Assembly: GCA_035517695.1 (NCBI GenBank)
Contig: DATIYI010000416.1
Span: forward strand, 1 to 24,554
Length of the DNA stretch: 24,554 nt
Direction of reading: 5' to 3'
Source: DATFVJ01 sp035517695
Lineage (GTDB): Bacteria > Actinomycetota > Actinomycetes > Streptosporangiales > Streptosporangiaceae
In this document: one piece after another, positions 8,034-17,934 of the stretch
How positions within the stretch are numbered: the stretch's first letter is position 1
Layout of the letters: each line of letters opens with the position of its first letter
Notes under the pieces: generated by a model
The model's database searches: none
Told to the model about the DNA's origin: nothing
What the model saw: only the letters and a program-made list of their open reading frames with translations
Made by a program: the position numbers and the translations under genes

Positions 8034-8367
8034 TATTGGCGTTTCCGCGTCGCCGCCATAGGGGACTCACTCTAGGGCGCAACGGCCATCGAGCACCTCA
8101 GCTGCTGATGCCCCGGATTTAGGCACGCGGCTGCCTTCGCGAGGGACGGCTGCGACCGCTTGTTAGGAACCTGTTAGGAAGATCGGCCGGCCTGTCAGGG
8201 GTCCGTTAGGACGGCCCATTCCGCCACAATTCGAGCCTTTACTTGCCAAGGACCTGTGGCGTTCGCCGCGGGGATGCATCGCAGCGGCGCGAGCGCGCAG
8301 GAGCTTTGGCGCAGCCGCAAAGCGCGGCGGTCGTAGGAGCGAGCAAAGAGCACAAAGGAGCACAACC
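8034..8367. promoter_or_regulatory. Divergent promoter region shared by the two potassium arms
   Basis: These 334 bp hold no recognisable gene and separate the leftward KimA-like gene from the rightward kdp operon. They contain a four-copy direct-repeat array at 8161-8212. A 6-bp stem (GCTTTG 8303-8308 / CAAAGC 8318-8323) lies in the likely kdp leader. A clear AAAGGAG ribosome-binding site at 8354-8360 lies 7 bases before the first kdp ORF. I could not assign convincing -35/-10 elements. Confidence 0.6.
8161..8212 (+). promoter_or_regulatory. Four direct repeats, candidate KdpE operator
   Basis: TGTTAGGAA lies at 8161-8169 and again at 8172-8180. Related copies are TGTCAGGGG at 8193-8201 and CGTTAGGAC at 8204-8212. 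Start-to-start spacings are 11, 21 and 11 bp, which places all four on nearly the same face of the helix as two dimer-sized pairs. OmpR/PhoB-family regulators such as KdpE bind pairs of direct repeats about 11 bp apart. Two kdpE genes flank this site, so KdpE is the obvious candidate ligand. This is inference from pattern and context. Confidence 0.6.
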
Positions 8368-8457
8368 ATGTCGGACCTGATCTACATCGGGCTCACGGTG
8401 CTGGTATTTGCCGTGCTCGGCCTGCTGGTCTGGGGGGTCGAGCGTTTTGAGCGCTGA
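8368..8457 (+). CDS. 29-residue membrane microprotein upstream of kdpF
   Basis: ATG 8368 is preceded by AAAGGAG with 7-base spacing, the best ribosome-binding site in the operon leader. The 29 codons encode MSDLIYIG, a single hydrophobic helix (LTVLVFAVLGLLVWG), then a charged end VERFER, and a TGA at 8455-8457. One helix with a charged C-terminus resembles KdpF in size and topology but not in sequence. The kdpF start lies inside its last codons, so its translation probably delivers ribosomes to kdpF. Similar tiny ORFs ahead of kdpF occur in other actinobacteria as I recall, but I know no established function. Confidence 0.7.
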   Translation: MSDLIYIGLTVLVFAVLGLLVWGVERFER

Positions 8458-8536
8458 CAACATCATCGGCCTGATCGCCGGCGTCGCGCTGGCCGTCTAC
8501 CTCGTGCTGGCCCTGATCCTCCCGGAGAAGTTCTGA
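8447..8536 (+). CDS. kdpF: KdpF, small stabilising subunit of the Kdp K+-ATPase
   Basis: These 29 codons start with TTG at 8447-8449 and read (M)SADNIIGLIAG, then a hydrophobic run, ending LVLALILPEKF with TGA at 8534-8536. This matches KdpF, a single-span peptide of about 29-30 residues that sits in the KdpA/KdpB interface and stabilises the complex. No ATG or GTG exists upstream in this frame, so TTG is the only sensible start. It overlaps the preceding microprotein gene by 11 bases, and the first base of the kdpA ATG is the last base of its stop codon (TGATG). Both overlaps indicate coupled translation. Confidence 0.88.
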   Translation: MSADNIIGLIAGVALAVYLVLALILPEKF

Positions 8537-10217
8537 TGTCTAGTGCAGCCGCTGGCTGGCTCCAGGTCGGCCTGCTCGTGCTCGCCCTGGCGGTCTGCTA
8601 CAAGCCGCTCGGCGACTACATCGCCCGTATCTTCACGTCGGAGAAGCACTGGCGGGTGGAACGCGGGATCTACAAGACCATCGGTGTCGACCCGAACGCG
8701 GACCAGAAGTGGAGCACGTACCTCCGCAGCATGCTCGCGTTCTCGATCATGTCCGTGCTCGCCGTGTACCTGCTCGAGCGCATACAGGACCACCTGATGC
8801 TCTCGCTCGGGTTTACTCGGGTTCCGCCAGCCCTCGCGTGGAACACCGCCGTCTCGTTCACCACCAACACCAACTGGCAGAACTACTCCGGCGAGTCGAC
8901 GATGGGCTACATCGTCCAGATGTGCGGCCTGGCGGTGCAGAACTTCGCCTCCGCCGCCGTCGGCATCGCGATCGCCATCGCGTTGGTCCGCGGGTTCATG
9001 CGGCGCAAGACCGACCGGCTGGGCAACTTCTGGGTAGACCTCACCCGGTGCGTGCTGCGGCTGCTGTTGCCGCTGGCGTTCGTCGGGGCGCTAATCCTGG
9101 CGGCGGGCGGGGTGATCGACAACTTCACGGTCACGCACGCCGTCAGCACGCTGGCTGGGCAGCACCAAACCATGGTCGGCGGCCCAGTGGCCTCGCAGGA
9201 GGTCATCAAGGAGATGGGGAACAACGGTGGCGGCTTCTTCAACGCCAACTCGGCGCACCCGTTCGAGAACCCGAATCCGTTTACCAACATTTTCGAGATC
9301 TTCCTGATCCTGGTCATCCCGTTCTCGCTGACGCGCGCGTTCGGCAAGATGGTCGGGGACACGCGGCAGGGCTATGCGCTGCTCGCGGTGATGGTGGTCA
9401 TCTGGCTCGCCGCCGTCGGTGGCATCAGCTTCTTCGAGGCGCAGCACGCGGGTGCCGCCCCGATGGCGGCACACGCCGCGATGGAGGGCAAGGAGGTCAG
9501 GTACGGCATCCCCGGCTCGTCGATGTTCGCCGCCTCGACGACGGTGACCTCCACCGGGGCGGTGAACTCCTTCCATGACTCGTTTACCGCGTTCGGTGGC
9601 GGCATCGCGCTGTTCGATATGGCGTTGGGCGAGGTCGCACCCGGCGGTGTAGGCGCGGGACTGTACGGCATCCTGGTCCTGGCGATCGTGACGGTGTTCG
9701 TCGGCGGGCTCATGGTCGGCCGGACACCGGAGTACATCGGCAAGAAGATCCGGCCGACCGAGATGAAGTACGCGGCGCTGTACTTTCTGACGTTGCCCAC
9801 GGTCATCTTGACCGCGGCCGGGCTGTCGCTCGCGCTCAGGAACTGGCCGACGCCGAAAACCTCCCCGCTGTCCTCGATCCTGAATCCGGGCCCGCACGGC
9901 CTGACCGAGATCATGTATGCGTTCACCTCGATGGCCAACAACAACGGTTCCGCGTTCGCCGGGTTGACCACGAACACCACCTGGTACAACACCGTCGGCG
10001 GCATCGTGATGCTGCTCGGCAGGTTCGCACCGGAGATCTTCGTGCTGGGGCTCGCGGGTTCGCTGGCCAGGCAGACGCCGGTACCGGCCAGCGCCGGGAC
10101 GGTCGAAACCCACAAGCCACTGTTCGTCGGCATGCTCATTGGCGTGATCCTCATCCTCGTCGGACTGACCTACTTCCCGGCGCTCGCGCTGGGCCCGTTC
10201 GCTGAAGGACTGCACTG

Positions 10218-10218
<1 letters not shown>
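8536..10218 (+). CDS. kdpA: KdpA, potassium-translocating subunit of Kdp ATPase
   Basis: This 560-residue polytopic protein is the expected KdpA length. The four selectivity-filter-like loops of the SKT superfamily are visible: FTTNTNWQNYSGE, MGNNGGGFFNANSAHPFENP, FGGGIALFDMALGEV with GGVGAGLYG, and SMANNNGSAFAGLTTNTTWYN. KdpA binds and conducts K+ in the KdpFABC complex at the plasma membrane, with KdpB supplying ATP energy. The ATG overlaps the kdpF stop and the terminal TGA overlaps the kdpB ATG, so the operon order F-A-B is intact. No truncation or missing filter motif is seen, so the pump looks functional. Confidence 0.97.
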
Positions 10219-12338
<2,120 letters not shown>

Positions 12339-12343
12339 CTGAC

Positions 12344-12973
12344 ATGTCACGACTTCCCAGCTGGCTCGGCCAGCACCTCGCCGCGCTGCGCATGCTGATC
12401 GTGATCACCGTGATCTGTGGCGTCGCGTACCCGCTCGTCGTGATGGGCGTCTCACAGGCCGCCTTCCACAAGCAGGCCAACGGCTCGCTGGCCACCTTCC
12501 ACGGTAAGGTGGTCGGCTCCAGCCTGCTCTGCCAGGAGTTCGTCGACGCCAAGGGCAACCCGCTGCCGCAGTACTTCCAGGAGCGGCCGTCGAACGCCGT
12601 GAACCCGGCCTCCAAGACCGATTATGGTTGCGACGCGGGCTTTTCCGCCGCGTCGAACCTGGGCCCGACCAACCCGGTGCTGGTGAATTTGATCAACTCC
12701 AGGCGGCAGGCGGTCGCGAAGTTCAATGGCGTGAGCCCGGCCAGCGTGCCACCCGACGCGGTCACCGCCTCAGGTTCGGGCCTGGATCCCGATATCTCAC
12801 CGGCCTACGCCTACCTGCAGGTGAACCGGGTCGCGGCGGCCCGACACCTTAGCCCTGCGACCGTCAGGGCCCTGGTCACCAAGCACATCCAGGGCCGCAA
12901 CATCGGGTTCCTTGGTGAGCCGCGGGTCAACGTGCTTGAACTGAACCTGGCACTCGACAACCTGACCGGCTGA
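12344..12973 (+). CDS. kdpC: KdpC, Kdp ATPase accessory subunit
   Basis: This 209-residue protein has one N-terminal transmembrane helix (about residues 15-38, MLIVITVICGVAYPLVVMGV) and a periplasmic/extracellular domain, as in KdpC. Diagnostic elements are GVSQAAFHKQANGSL, the FQERPS motif, the SNLGPTNPVL segment, SGSGLDPDISPAYAYLQVNRVA and the ending LGEPRVNVLELNLALD. I start at ATG 12344, five bases after the kdpB stop, because the KdpC N-terminal pattern begins there and not in the longer upstream open frame. KdpC is thought to stabilise the complex and aid assembly. Confidence 0.97.
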   Translation: MSRLPSWLGQHLAALRMLIVITVICGVAYPLVVMGVSQAAFHKQANGSLATFHGKVVGSSLLCQEFVDAKGNPLPQYFQERPSNAVNPASKTDYGCDAGFSAASNLGPTNPVLVNLINSRRQAVAKFNGVSPASVPPDAVTASGSGLDPDISPAYAYLQVNRVAAARHLSPATVRALVTKHIQGRNIGFLGEPRVNVLELNLALDNLTG

Positions 12974-13021
12974 CGCGGGCGCGCGTCCTTGGCGGAACCA
13001 GGTCTTCTCGGAGGAAGCACG

Positions 13022-15661
13022 GTGCGCGGGCGGCTGCGGGTCTATCTCGGCGCGGCGCCGGGGGTCGGCAAGACCTACCGGATGCTCGACGAGGGTCGGC
13101 GCCGCGCCGACCGCGGAACGGACGTGGTCATCGGCTATGTGGAATGCCACGGCCGCTCGCGCACCGAGGAGATGATCGGCGACCTCGAGATGGTGCCGCG
13201 GCTGACCCGTGCCTACCGCGACGCCCGGTTCACCGAGATGGACGTCGACGCCGTGCTCGCCAGGAAGCCAGAAGTGGCGCTGGTCGACGAGCTCGCGCAC
13301 ACCAACGTGCCGGGCGGCCGCAACGAGAAGCGCTGGCAGGACGTGCGGGAGTTGCTCGACGCGGGCATCGAGGTGATCACCACCGTCAACATCCAGCACC
13401 TGGAGTCCCTCAACGATGTCGTCGAGAAGATCACCGGCGTGCCGCAGCGCGAGACGGTGCCCGACGACGTCGTCCGCGCGGCCGATCAGGTCGAGCTCGT
13501 GGATATGTCGCCTGAGGCGCTGCGGCGGCGGATGGCGCACGGCAGCGTGTATTCACCCGAGAAGATCGACGCCGCGCTGTCGAACTATTTCCGTGTCGGC
13601 AACCTGACCGCGCTGCGCGAGCTCGCGCTGCTGTGGGTAGCGGACCGGGTCGACGAGGGGCTCAAGCAGTACCGCGATGCGCACGGCATCGGCGGCGTCT
13701 GGGAGGCACGCGAGCGCGTGGTCGTCGCGCTCACCGGCGGCGCAGAAGGCGGGACGCTGATCAGGCGCGCCGCCCGCATCGCCGCTCGTGCGGTCGGCGG
13801 GGACGTGCTCGCCGTGCACGTGGCGCGCAGCGATGGGCTGGCCGACGCGTCGCCGGCCGACCTGGCGGCCCAGCGCAGGCTGGTGGAATCCCTCGGCGGC
13901 ACGTATCACATGGTGGTCGGGGACGACGTGACGCAAGCGCTGCTCGAATTCGCCCGGGCCGTCAGCGCGACCCAGCTGGTGCTCGGCAGCAGCAGGCGCA
14001 ACCGGGTGTCCCGGCTGATGTTCCGCGGCATAGGTGAGACCGTGATCGCCCTGTCCGGCGACATCGACGTGCACATCGTCACCCACGAGAGGGCGGGAAA
14101 GGGGCGCTGGCCCGCCGGATCGTGGGGCCGGTTCGAGCCGCGCAGGCAGTTGGCGGCGCTTGCCGCCGCGATCATCGCGCCGCCTGCGCTCGCCGCCCTG
14201 CTCACGCAGGTCCGCGGCTCCCTCAACCTGACCAGCCAGGTACTTGTCTTTCTTGTCGCGCTCGTCGCCATCGCGCGGCTCGGCGGCCTGCTGCCCGCGC
14301 TGCTCGCCGCGGTGTCGTCGTCACTGCTGCTGAACTACTACTTCATTCCGCCGATCCACAAGTTCAGCATCGCCGATCCGAACAACATCTTCGCCCTCGC
14401 CGCGTTTGTGCTCGTGGCGCTGACCGTGGCGTCGGTCGTGGATACGGCGGGCCGGCAGAGCAGGCGGGCCGCGCACTCCTCCGCCGAAGCGCAGACGCTT
14501 GCCACGCTGGCCGACAGCGTACTGCGTGGCGAGGAGGCGATCCCCGCGCTGCTTGAGCGTTCCCGCGAGGCGTTCGGGATGGAATCGGTCGCGCTGCTGG
14601 AGCGGTCTGGCAGGGACGACTGGCGGATGGTCGCCGCGACCGGGCCGCGGCCGTGTACTTCACCCGCGGACGGCGACGCGATCGTACCGGTTAGTGACGG
14701 CGTCGTCCTCGTGCTGCGGGGCCGGGTACTGCCCGCTTCCGATCAGCGGGTGCTGACCGCCTTCGCCGCACAGGTTGGGGTCGCCCTTGAGCAGGCAAGG
14801 CTGGCGGCGGCGGCAGCAGCGGCCAAGCCGCTCGCTGAAGCGGACCGGATGCGCACGGCCCTGCTCGCCGCAGTCAGTCACGACCTCAGGACCCCGCTCG
14901 CCTCGGCCAAGGCGGCCGTAACGAGCCTGCGCAGCCACGATGTCGACTGGAGCCTGGAGGATTCCGAGGAACTGCTAGCCACGGCGGACGAGTCGCTCGA
15001 CCGGCTGACCAGGATGGTGGAGAACCTGCTCGACATGAGCCGGCTACAGGCGGGCGCGCTCAGCCTCAGCCTGCGGCCGGTCACGCTCGATGAGATCGTG
15101 CCACTCGCCCTGGACGGCCTCGGCTTCGGGATGGCCAAAGTGCAGTTGGTCGAGATGGACGACGTGCCGCAGATCCTGGCCGACCCCGGGCTGCTTGAGC
15201 GGGCCGTGGCCAACCTGGTGTCCAACGCGGTCAAGCACAGTCCGCCTGGCCGGCCGGTGCTGATCACGGCGAGCAGCCTGGGCGGCCGGGTGGAGTTGCG
15301 GGTGGCCGACCGGGGCCCGGGCATTGCGCGCGAGGACAGGGAGCGTGTCTTCCAGCCCTTCCAGCGCTTCGGGGACCGCAACCCCGAGACGGGCGTGGGC
15401 CTCGGTCTTGCGCTGTCACGCGGTCTCATCGAGGCAATGGGCGGGAGCCTGGAACCCGAAGACACCCCCGGGGGAGGCCTGACCATGGTAATCAGCCTGC
15501 CTGTCAGCAGCACAGCCGGCCCTGGCACGGCCGGCACAGCGGGCGCATCGACGGTCAACGCGGCCGACGCGCCCGGCACACCGGACACAGCGACTACGAC
15601 CGACGCGACGGGTGCAGCGGACGTGGACCAGATGCTTGCGTCAGGGGAGGCAGGGGAATGA
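13022..15661 (+). CDS. kdpD: KdpD sensor histidine kinase, copy 2
   Basis: The frame is open from TTG 12989, but GTG 13022 is preceded by GGAGGA (13010-13015) with 6-base spacing, and the protein then begins MRGRLRVYLGAAPGVGKTYRML like other KdpD. That gives 879 residues. Order: KdpD domain with Walker A GAAPGVGKT, Usp-like domain (~225-355), DUF4118 membrane block (~373-479), GAF, HisKA with His620 in AAVSHDLRTPL, HATPase with NLVSNAVKHSP, DRGPGIA and GVGLGLALSRGL. A Thr/Ala/Gly-rich tail (~829-879) follows. It is clearly paralogous to kdpD1, with long shared stretches. It lies 48 bp after kdpC on the same strand and overlaps kdpE2 by ATGA, so it is the operon-borne copy. Confidence 0.96.
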   Translation: MRGRLRVYLGAAPGVGKTYRMLDEGRRRADRGTDVVIGYVECHGRSRTEEMIGDLEMVPRLTRAYRDARFTEMDVDAVLARKPEVALVDELAHTNVPGGRNEKRWQDVRELLDAGIEVITTVNIQHLESLNDVVEKITGVPQRETVPDDVVRAADQVELVDMSPEALRRRMAHGSVYSPEKIDAALSNYFRVGNLTALRELALLWVADRVDEGLKQYRDAHGIGGVWEARERVVVALTGGAEGGTLIRRAARIAARAVGGDVLAVHVARSDGLADASPADLAAQRRLVESLGGTYHMVVGDDVTQALLEFARAVSATQLVLGSSRRNRVSRLMFRGIGETVIALSGDIDVHIVTHERAGKGRWPAGSWGRFEPRRQLAALAAAIIAPPALAALLTQVRGSLNLTSQVLVFLVALVAIARLGGLLPALLAAVSSSLLLNYYFIPPIHKFSIADPNNIFALAAFVLVALTVASVVDTAGRQSRRAAHSSAEAQTLATLADSVLRGEEAIPALLERSREAFGMESVALLERSGRDDWRMVAATGPRPCTSPADGDAIVPVSDGVVLVLRGRVLPASDQRVLTAFAAQVGVALEQARLAAAAAAAKPLAEADRMRTALLAAVSHDLRTPLASAKAAVTSLRSHDVDWSLEDSEELLATADESLDRLTRMVENLLDMSRLQAGALSLSLRPVTLDEIVPLALDGLGFGMAKVQLVEMDDVPQILADPGLLERAVANLVSNAVKHSPPGRPVLITASSLGGRVELRVADRGPGIAREDRERVFQPFQRFGDRNPETGVGLGLALSRGLIEAMGGSLEPEDTPGGGLTMVISLPVSSTAGPGTAGTAGASTVNAADAPGTPDTATTTDATGAADVDQMLASGEAGE

Positions 15662-16518
15662 CCCGGGTGCTCGTTGTCGATGACGAACCGCAGCTGCTTC
15701 GGGCGCTCCGAATCAACCTGCGCGCACGCCACTATGACGTGGAGACCGCGCCTGACGGCGCGGCGGCGCTGGCCGCTGCTGCCAGGTGCCCGCCTGACCT
15801 CGTCATTCTGGACCTCGGCCTGCCAGATCTCGATGGTGTGCAGGTGATCGAGGGGTTGCGCGGCTGGACCCGCGTCCCGATCATCGTGCTGTCCGGCCGT
15901 GCCGATCCTGGGGGAAAGGTCGGCGCCCTCGACGCAGGGGCGGACGACTATGTGACCAAGCCGTTCCACATGGATGAACTGCTTGCCCGGGTCCGCTCGG
16001 CGCTGCGCCGGTCTGTCGGCGGCACCGAGGTCGCCTCGTTCACGCTCGGCAACCATGTGATCGATCTCGCCGCCCGCACTATCACGCCTGTACAGGACGC
16101 AAGTGGCAGCTCGTCCGGAGCCGCGGCAACCACCAGCGGCGCCACCTCTGGATCGGCGGCAGGCGCCAGCGGCGCGTCAGCCGGGTCCGCGGCAGGCGCT
16201 GGTGGCGCCTTGCCCGGATCAGCGGCAAGCGCCAGCCGCGCGTCAGCCGGGTCCGCGGCAAGCGCGAGCGACACCTCGCCTGGACCGGTCCGGCTGACCC
16301 CGACAGAGTGGGGCGTACTTGAGATCTTGCTCCGCAACGCGGGCAAACTGGTTCCCGCCCGCCAGTTGCTCAGCGAGGTGTGGGGGCCCAAATACCAGCA
16401 TGAGACCCACTACCTGCGCTTCTACCTGGCCAGGCTCCGCAGGAAACTGGAACCCGACCCATCTCGCCCGCGCTATCTGATCAACGAACCAGGGATGGGC
16501 TATCGATACGAGCCGTAG
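15658..16518 (+). CDS. kdpE: KdpE response regulator, copy 2, with a repeat insertion in its DNA-binding domain
   Basis: This 286-residue protein is about 55 longer than copy 1 and ordinary KdpE (~230). The receiver domain (1-120) keeps Asp8/Asp9, Asp52, Ser79 and Lys101. The effector domain begins FTLGNHVIDLAARTITPV (about 128-145), is interrupted by a Ser/Ala/Gly-rich block (about 147-210), then resumes VRLTPTEWGVLEILLRNAGK and ends RRKLEPDPSRPRYLINEPGMGYRYEP. The insertion sits in the beta-platform loop just before the first effector helix, where copy 1 has only about six residues. Its core is four 11-residue repeats. All recognition-helix and C-terminal hairpin motifs survive, so it may still bind DNA. 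It is translationally coupled to kdpD2. Confidence 0.95.
   Translation: MTRVLVVDDEPQLLRALRINLRARHYDVETAPDGAAALAAAARCPPDLVILDLGLPDLDGVQVIEGLRGWTRVPIIVLSGRADPGGKVGALDAGADDYVTKPFHMDELLARVRSALRRSVGGTEVASFTLGNHVIDLAARTITPVQDASGSSSGAAATTSGATSGSAAGASGASAGSAAGAGGALPGSAASASRASAGSAASASDTSPGPVRLTPTEWGVLEILLRNAGKLVPARQLLSEVWGPKYQHETHYLRFYLARLRRKLEPDPSRPRYLINEPGMGYRYEP
16141..16272 (+). repeat. 33-bp tandem repeats within kdpE2
   Basis: Four consecutive 33-bp units encode ATSGSAAGASG, ASAGSAAGAGG, ALPGSAASASR and ASAGSAASASD (residues 162-205). The DNA units share blocks such as TCAGCCGGGTCCGCGGCA, which occurs in units 2 and 4. The unit length is a multiple of three, so the frame is kept. Flanking residues 147-161 have similar composition but weaker periodicity. 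Confidence 0.92.
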
Positions 16519-16540
16519 CCGCCAGGCGAGGTGTTCTCGG

Positions 16541-16592
16541 CGGTCAGGCAGCAGCGCTGGTAATTACGGTCAGGCAGCAGCGCTGGTAATTA
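16541..16592. repeat. 26-bp perfect tandem duplication over the VOC gene stop codon
   Basis: The 26-base unit CGGTCAGGCAGC...GGTAATTA occurs at 16541-16566 and again at 16567-16592 without a mismatch. The second unit contains the last codons and stop of the minus-strand VOC gene; the first is a non-coding copy directly downstream of that stop. It lies in the convergent space between kdpE2 and the VOC gene. Confidence 0.97.
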
Positions 16593-17355
16593 TGGAGAAG
16601 GGCGCGCCGAAGGGGTCGATGAGCGAAGCCATGCGCCCGACGCCTTCGACGTCCTGGGGCGGCATCGGCACGGTGCCGCCGTGTTGCGACGCCTTGGCAA
16701 CGATGGCGTCGCAGTTGGTCACCTCGAAGTACGGCTGCCAGCGTGGCCGCAGTCCTGCGCTGAGCATCTCGTCAGTCATCCCCATGATCCCGCCCTGGCT
16801 GGCGTCCTGCCCGCCGCCTGCCGGTGACACGACGGTGTAAATGAAATCGCCCATGGGCACGTCCTCGGTGTCCCAGTCGAATACCGATTGATAGAAGGCC
16901 TTCGCCGCGGCCGGGTCCGTCGTGTGCAACTCGGTCCAGCACAGCGTGTTCGGGACGGTAACCGCGTCCAGTCCTCTGGTCTCGCCGGGCTGCCAGACGG
17001 CGAACTGTGCACCTGCGGGGTCTGCGAAGCCGGCCATCCGGCCGTGCGTGAAGACATCGGACGGGGCGAGACGGATGGTGCCGCCTGCCTGCTGGACCGC
17101 CTTGGCTGTGGCGTCCGCGTCGAGGGTGTGGAAGTACGTTGTCCAGGCCGGACTCGCCCCTTGCTCAGTGAGCGGCCCTGCCGCGGCGACAGTCTTTCCC
17201 GCGAGCGTGAACATGCCGTAGCCCCCGGCCTCGGGTCCCGCGGACTGGAACTCCCAGCCGAACAGGGCACCGTAGAAGGAGGCCGCGGCGTCGACGTCCG
17301 TGCTGCCGAGGTCGAGCCAGACGGGAGCTCCGGGCACGTAGTTGGTGGTAAGCAT
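16570..17355 (-). CDS. Two-domain VOC (glyoxalase/bleomycin-resistance fold) protein
   Basis: This is 261 residues from ATG 17355, which has a GGAGGG ribosome-binding site about 8 bases upstream on the minus strand; the longer open frame upstream lacks family similarity. Two VOC modules are visible. Module 1 runs from VWLDLGSTDVDAAASFYGALFGWEF through FADPAGAQFAVWQPG. Module 2 runs from CWTELHTTDPAAAKAFYQSVFDWD through LIDPFGAPFSII. The layout resembles actinobacterial CFP30B-like double-VOC proteins of unknown substrate. Metal-site residues cannot be assigned with certainty: His in module 2 (ELHTTD) fits the usual position, while module 1 has Asp instead. It is convergent with kdpE2 and shows no functional link to the potassium genes. 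Confidence 0.88.
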   Translation of the reverse strand: MLTTNYVPGAPVWLDLGSTDVDAAASFYGALFGWEFQSAGPEAGGYGMFTLAGKTVAAAGPLTEQGASPAWTTYFHTLDADATAKAVQQAGGTIRLAPSDVFTHGRMAGFADPAGAQFAVWQPGETRGLDAVTVPNTLCWTELHTTDPAAAKAFYQSVFDWDTEDVPMGDFIYTVVSPAGGGQDASQGGIMGMTDEMLSAGLRPRWQPYFEVTNCDAIVAKASQHGGTVPMPPQDVEGVGRMASLIDPFGAPFSIITSAAA

Positions 17356-17934
17356 GGCGTTGACCCTCCGAGTGGTTGTCGTCGGCGGCCGCCCGCAAGG
17401 CGAGATCGGACGGGCCGCACTCGATGCACAGTCCGAGCATGGCACCGGCCACTGACATTTTCCGGGCGCATGCAGCCATAGACCTGGCCAACTTCACCCG
17501 AGCCGACAAAGTGTGTTCAGCCGCCCTGCACCTGGCTAGCGGCACGCACGGGTACATACCTGTCGAGTCGCGGTCCCTCGCGACATTTCACCGATCACCC
17601 TCCGCATCCTGTCAACGGCTCGCAAAGCCATCGCACTGTGGCGTGCAGGTGCGGAGCCAACCTTGCAGGCACGGAGCCAACCTTGCAGGTACGGAACCAA
17701 CCTTGCAGGTACGGAGCCAACCTTGCGGGCACGGAGTCAACAGGAAAGGGTAAAGATGGGGCATCTCGGTTTATAGGTGCGGGGGCGGGCGCGGTACTCT
17801 CCTGTGTCGGTACGACACAAATTGCACCGCCTACTGATGATCGTGCAAATCAAGGCATCGGGTTGGTTGAGGGCTTGGGCACGGTAGTTGACAGAAATCG
17901 AAACATACTGCGGGGAGCAGCGTTTCCTGCCCGG
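17356..17934. other. 579-bp region without a supported gene
   Basis: This spacer between the VOC gene and the membrane protein gene carries the promoters of both (they diverge from here) and a 20-bp tandem array at 17645-17742. Open frames exist on both strands, but none has recognisable family features and several are extensions of the flanking genes. No tRNA or structured RNA was recognised. Confidence 0.6.
17645..17742. repeat. 20-bp tandem repeat array, almost five copies
   Basis: Units of type GCAGGTACGGAGCCAACCTT start at 17645, 17665, 17685, 17705 and (partial) 17725, with one to three substitutions between copies. Twenty is not a multiple of three, so unlike the other arrays in this window it is unlikely to be coding. 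It lies about 190 bp upstream of the membrane protein start. Confidence 0.95.

Noticed and set aside
8034..8367. Possible c-di-AMP (ydaO-type) riboswitch ahead of the KimA-like gene or kdp
   Set aside because: KimA genes in Firmicutes often have one, but I could not find the conserved GGGGUGAA/CCGAACCC-type blocks on either strand. Only a small 6-bp stem is present in the kdp leader.
12989..13021. TTG start for kdpD2
   Set aside because: GTG 13022 has a strong GGAGGA site at ideal spacing and gives the conserved KdpD N-terminus.
17645..17742. CRISPR-like repeat array
   Set aside because: Repeats are directly tandem without unique spacers, and no cas genes are near.
17376..17753. Plus-strand open frame of 125 codons in the VOC/membrane-protein spacer
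   Set aside because: No recognisable family features. It includes the tandem repeats, whose 20-bp period would put different frames in successive units.
17638..17934. N-terminal extension of the large membrane protein
   Set aside because: The frame is open, but it encodes the 20-bp repeats and unstructured sequence. The protein-like N-terminus with its first transmembrane helix starts at 17935 or 17983.
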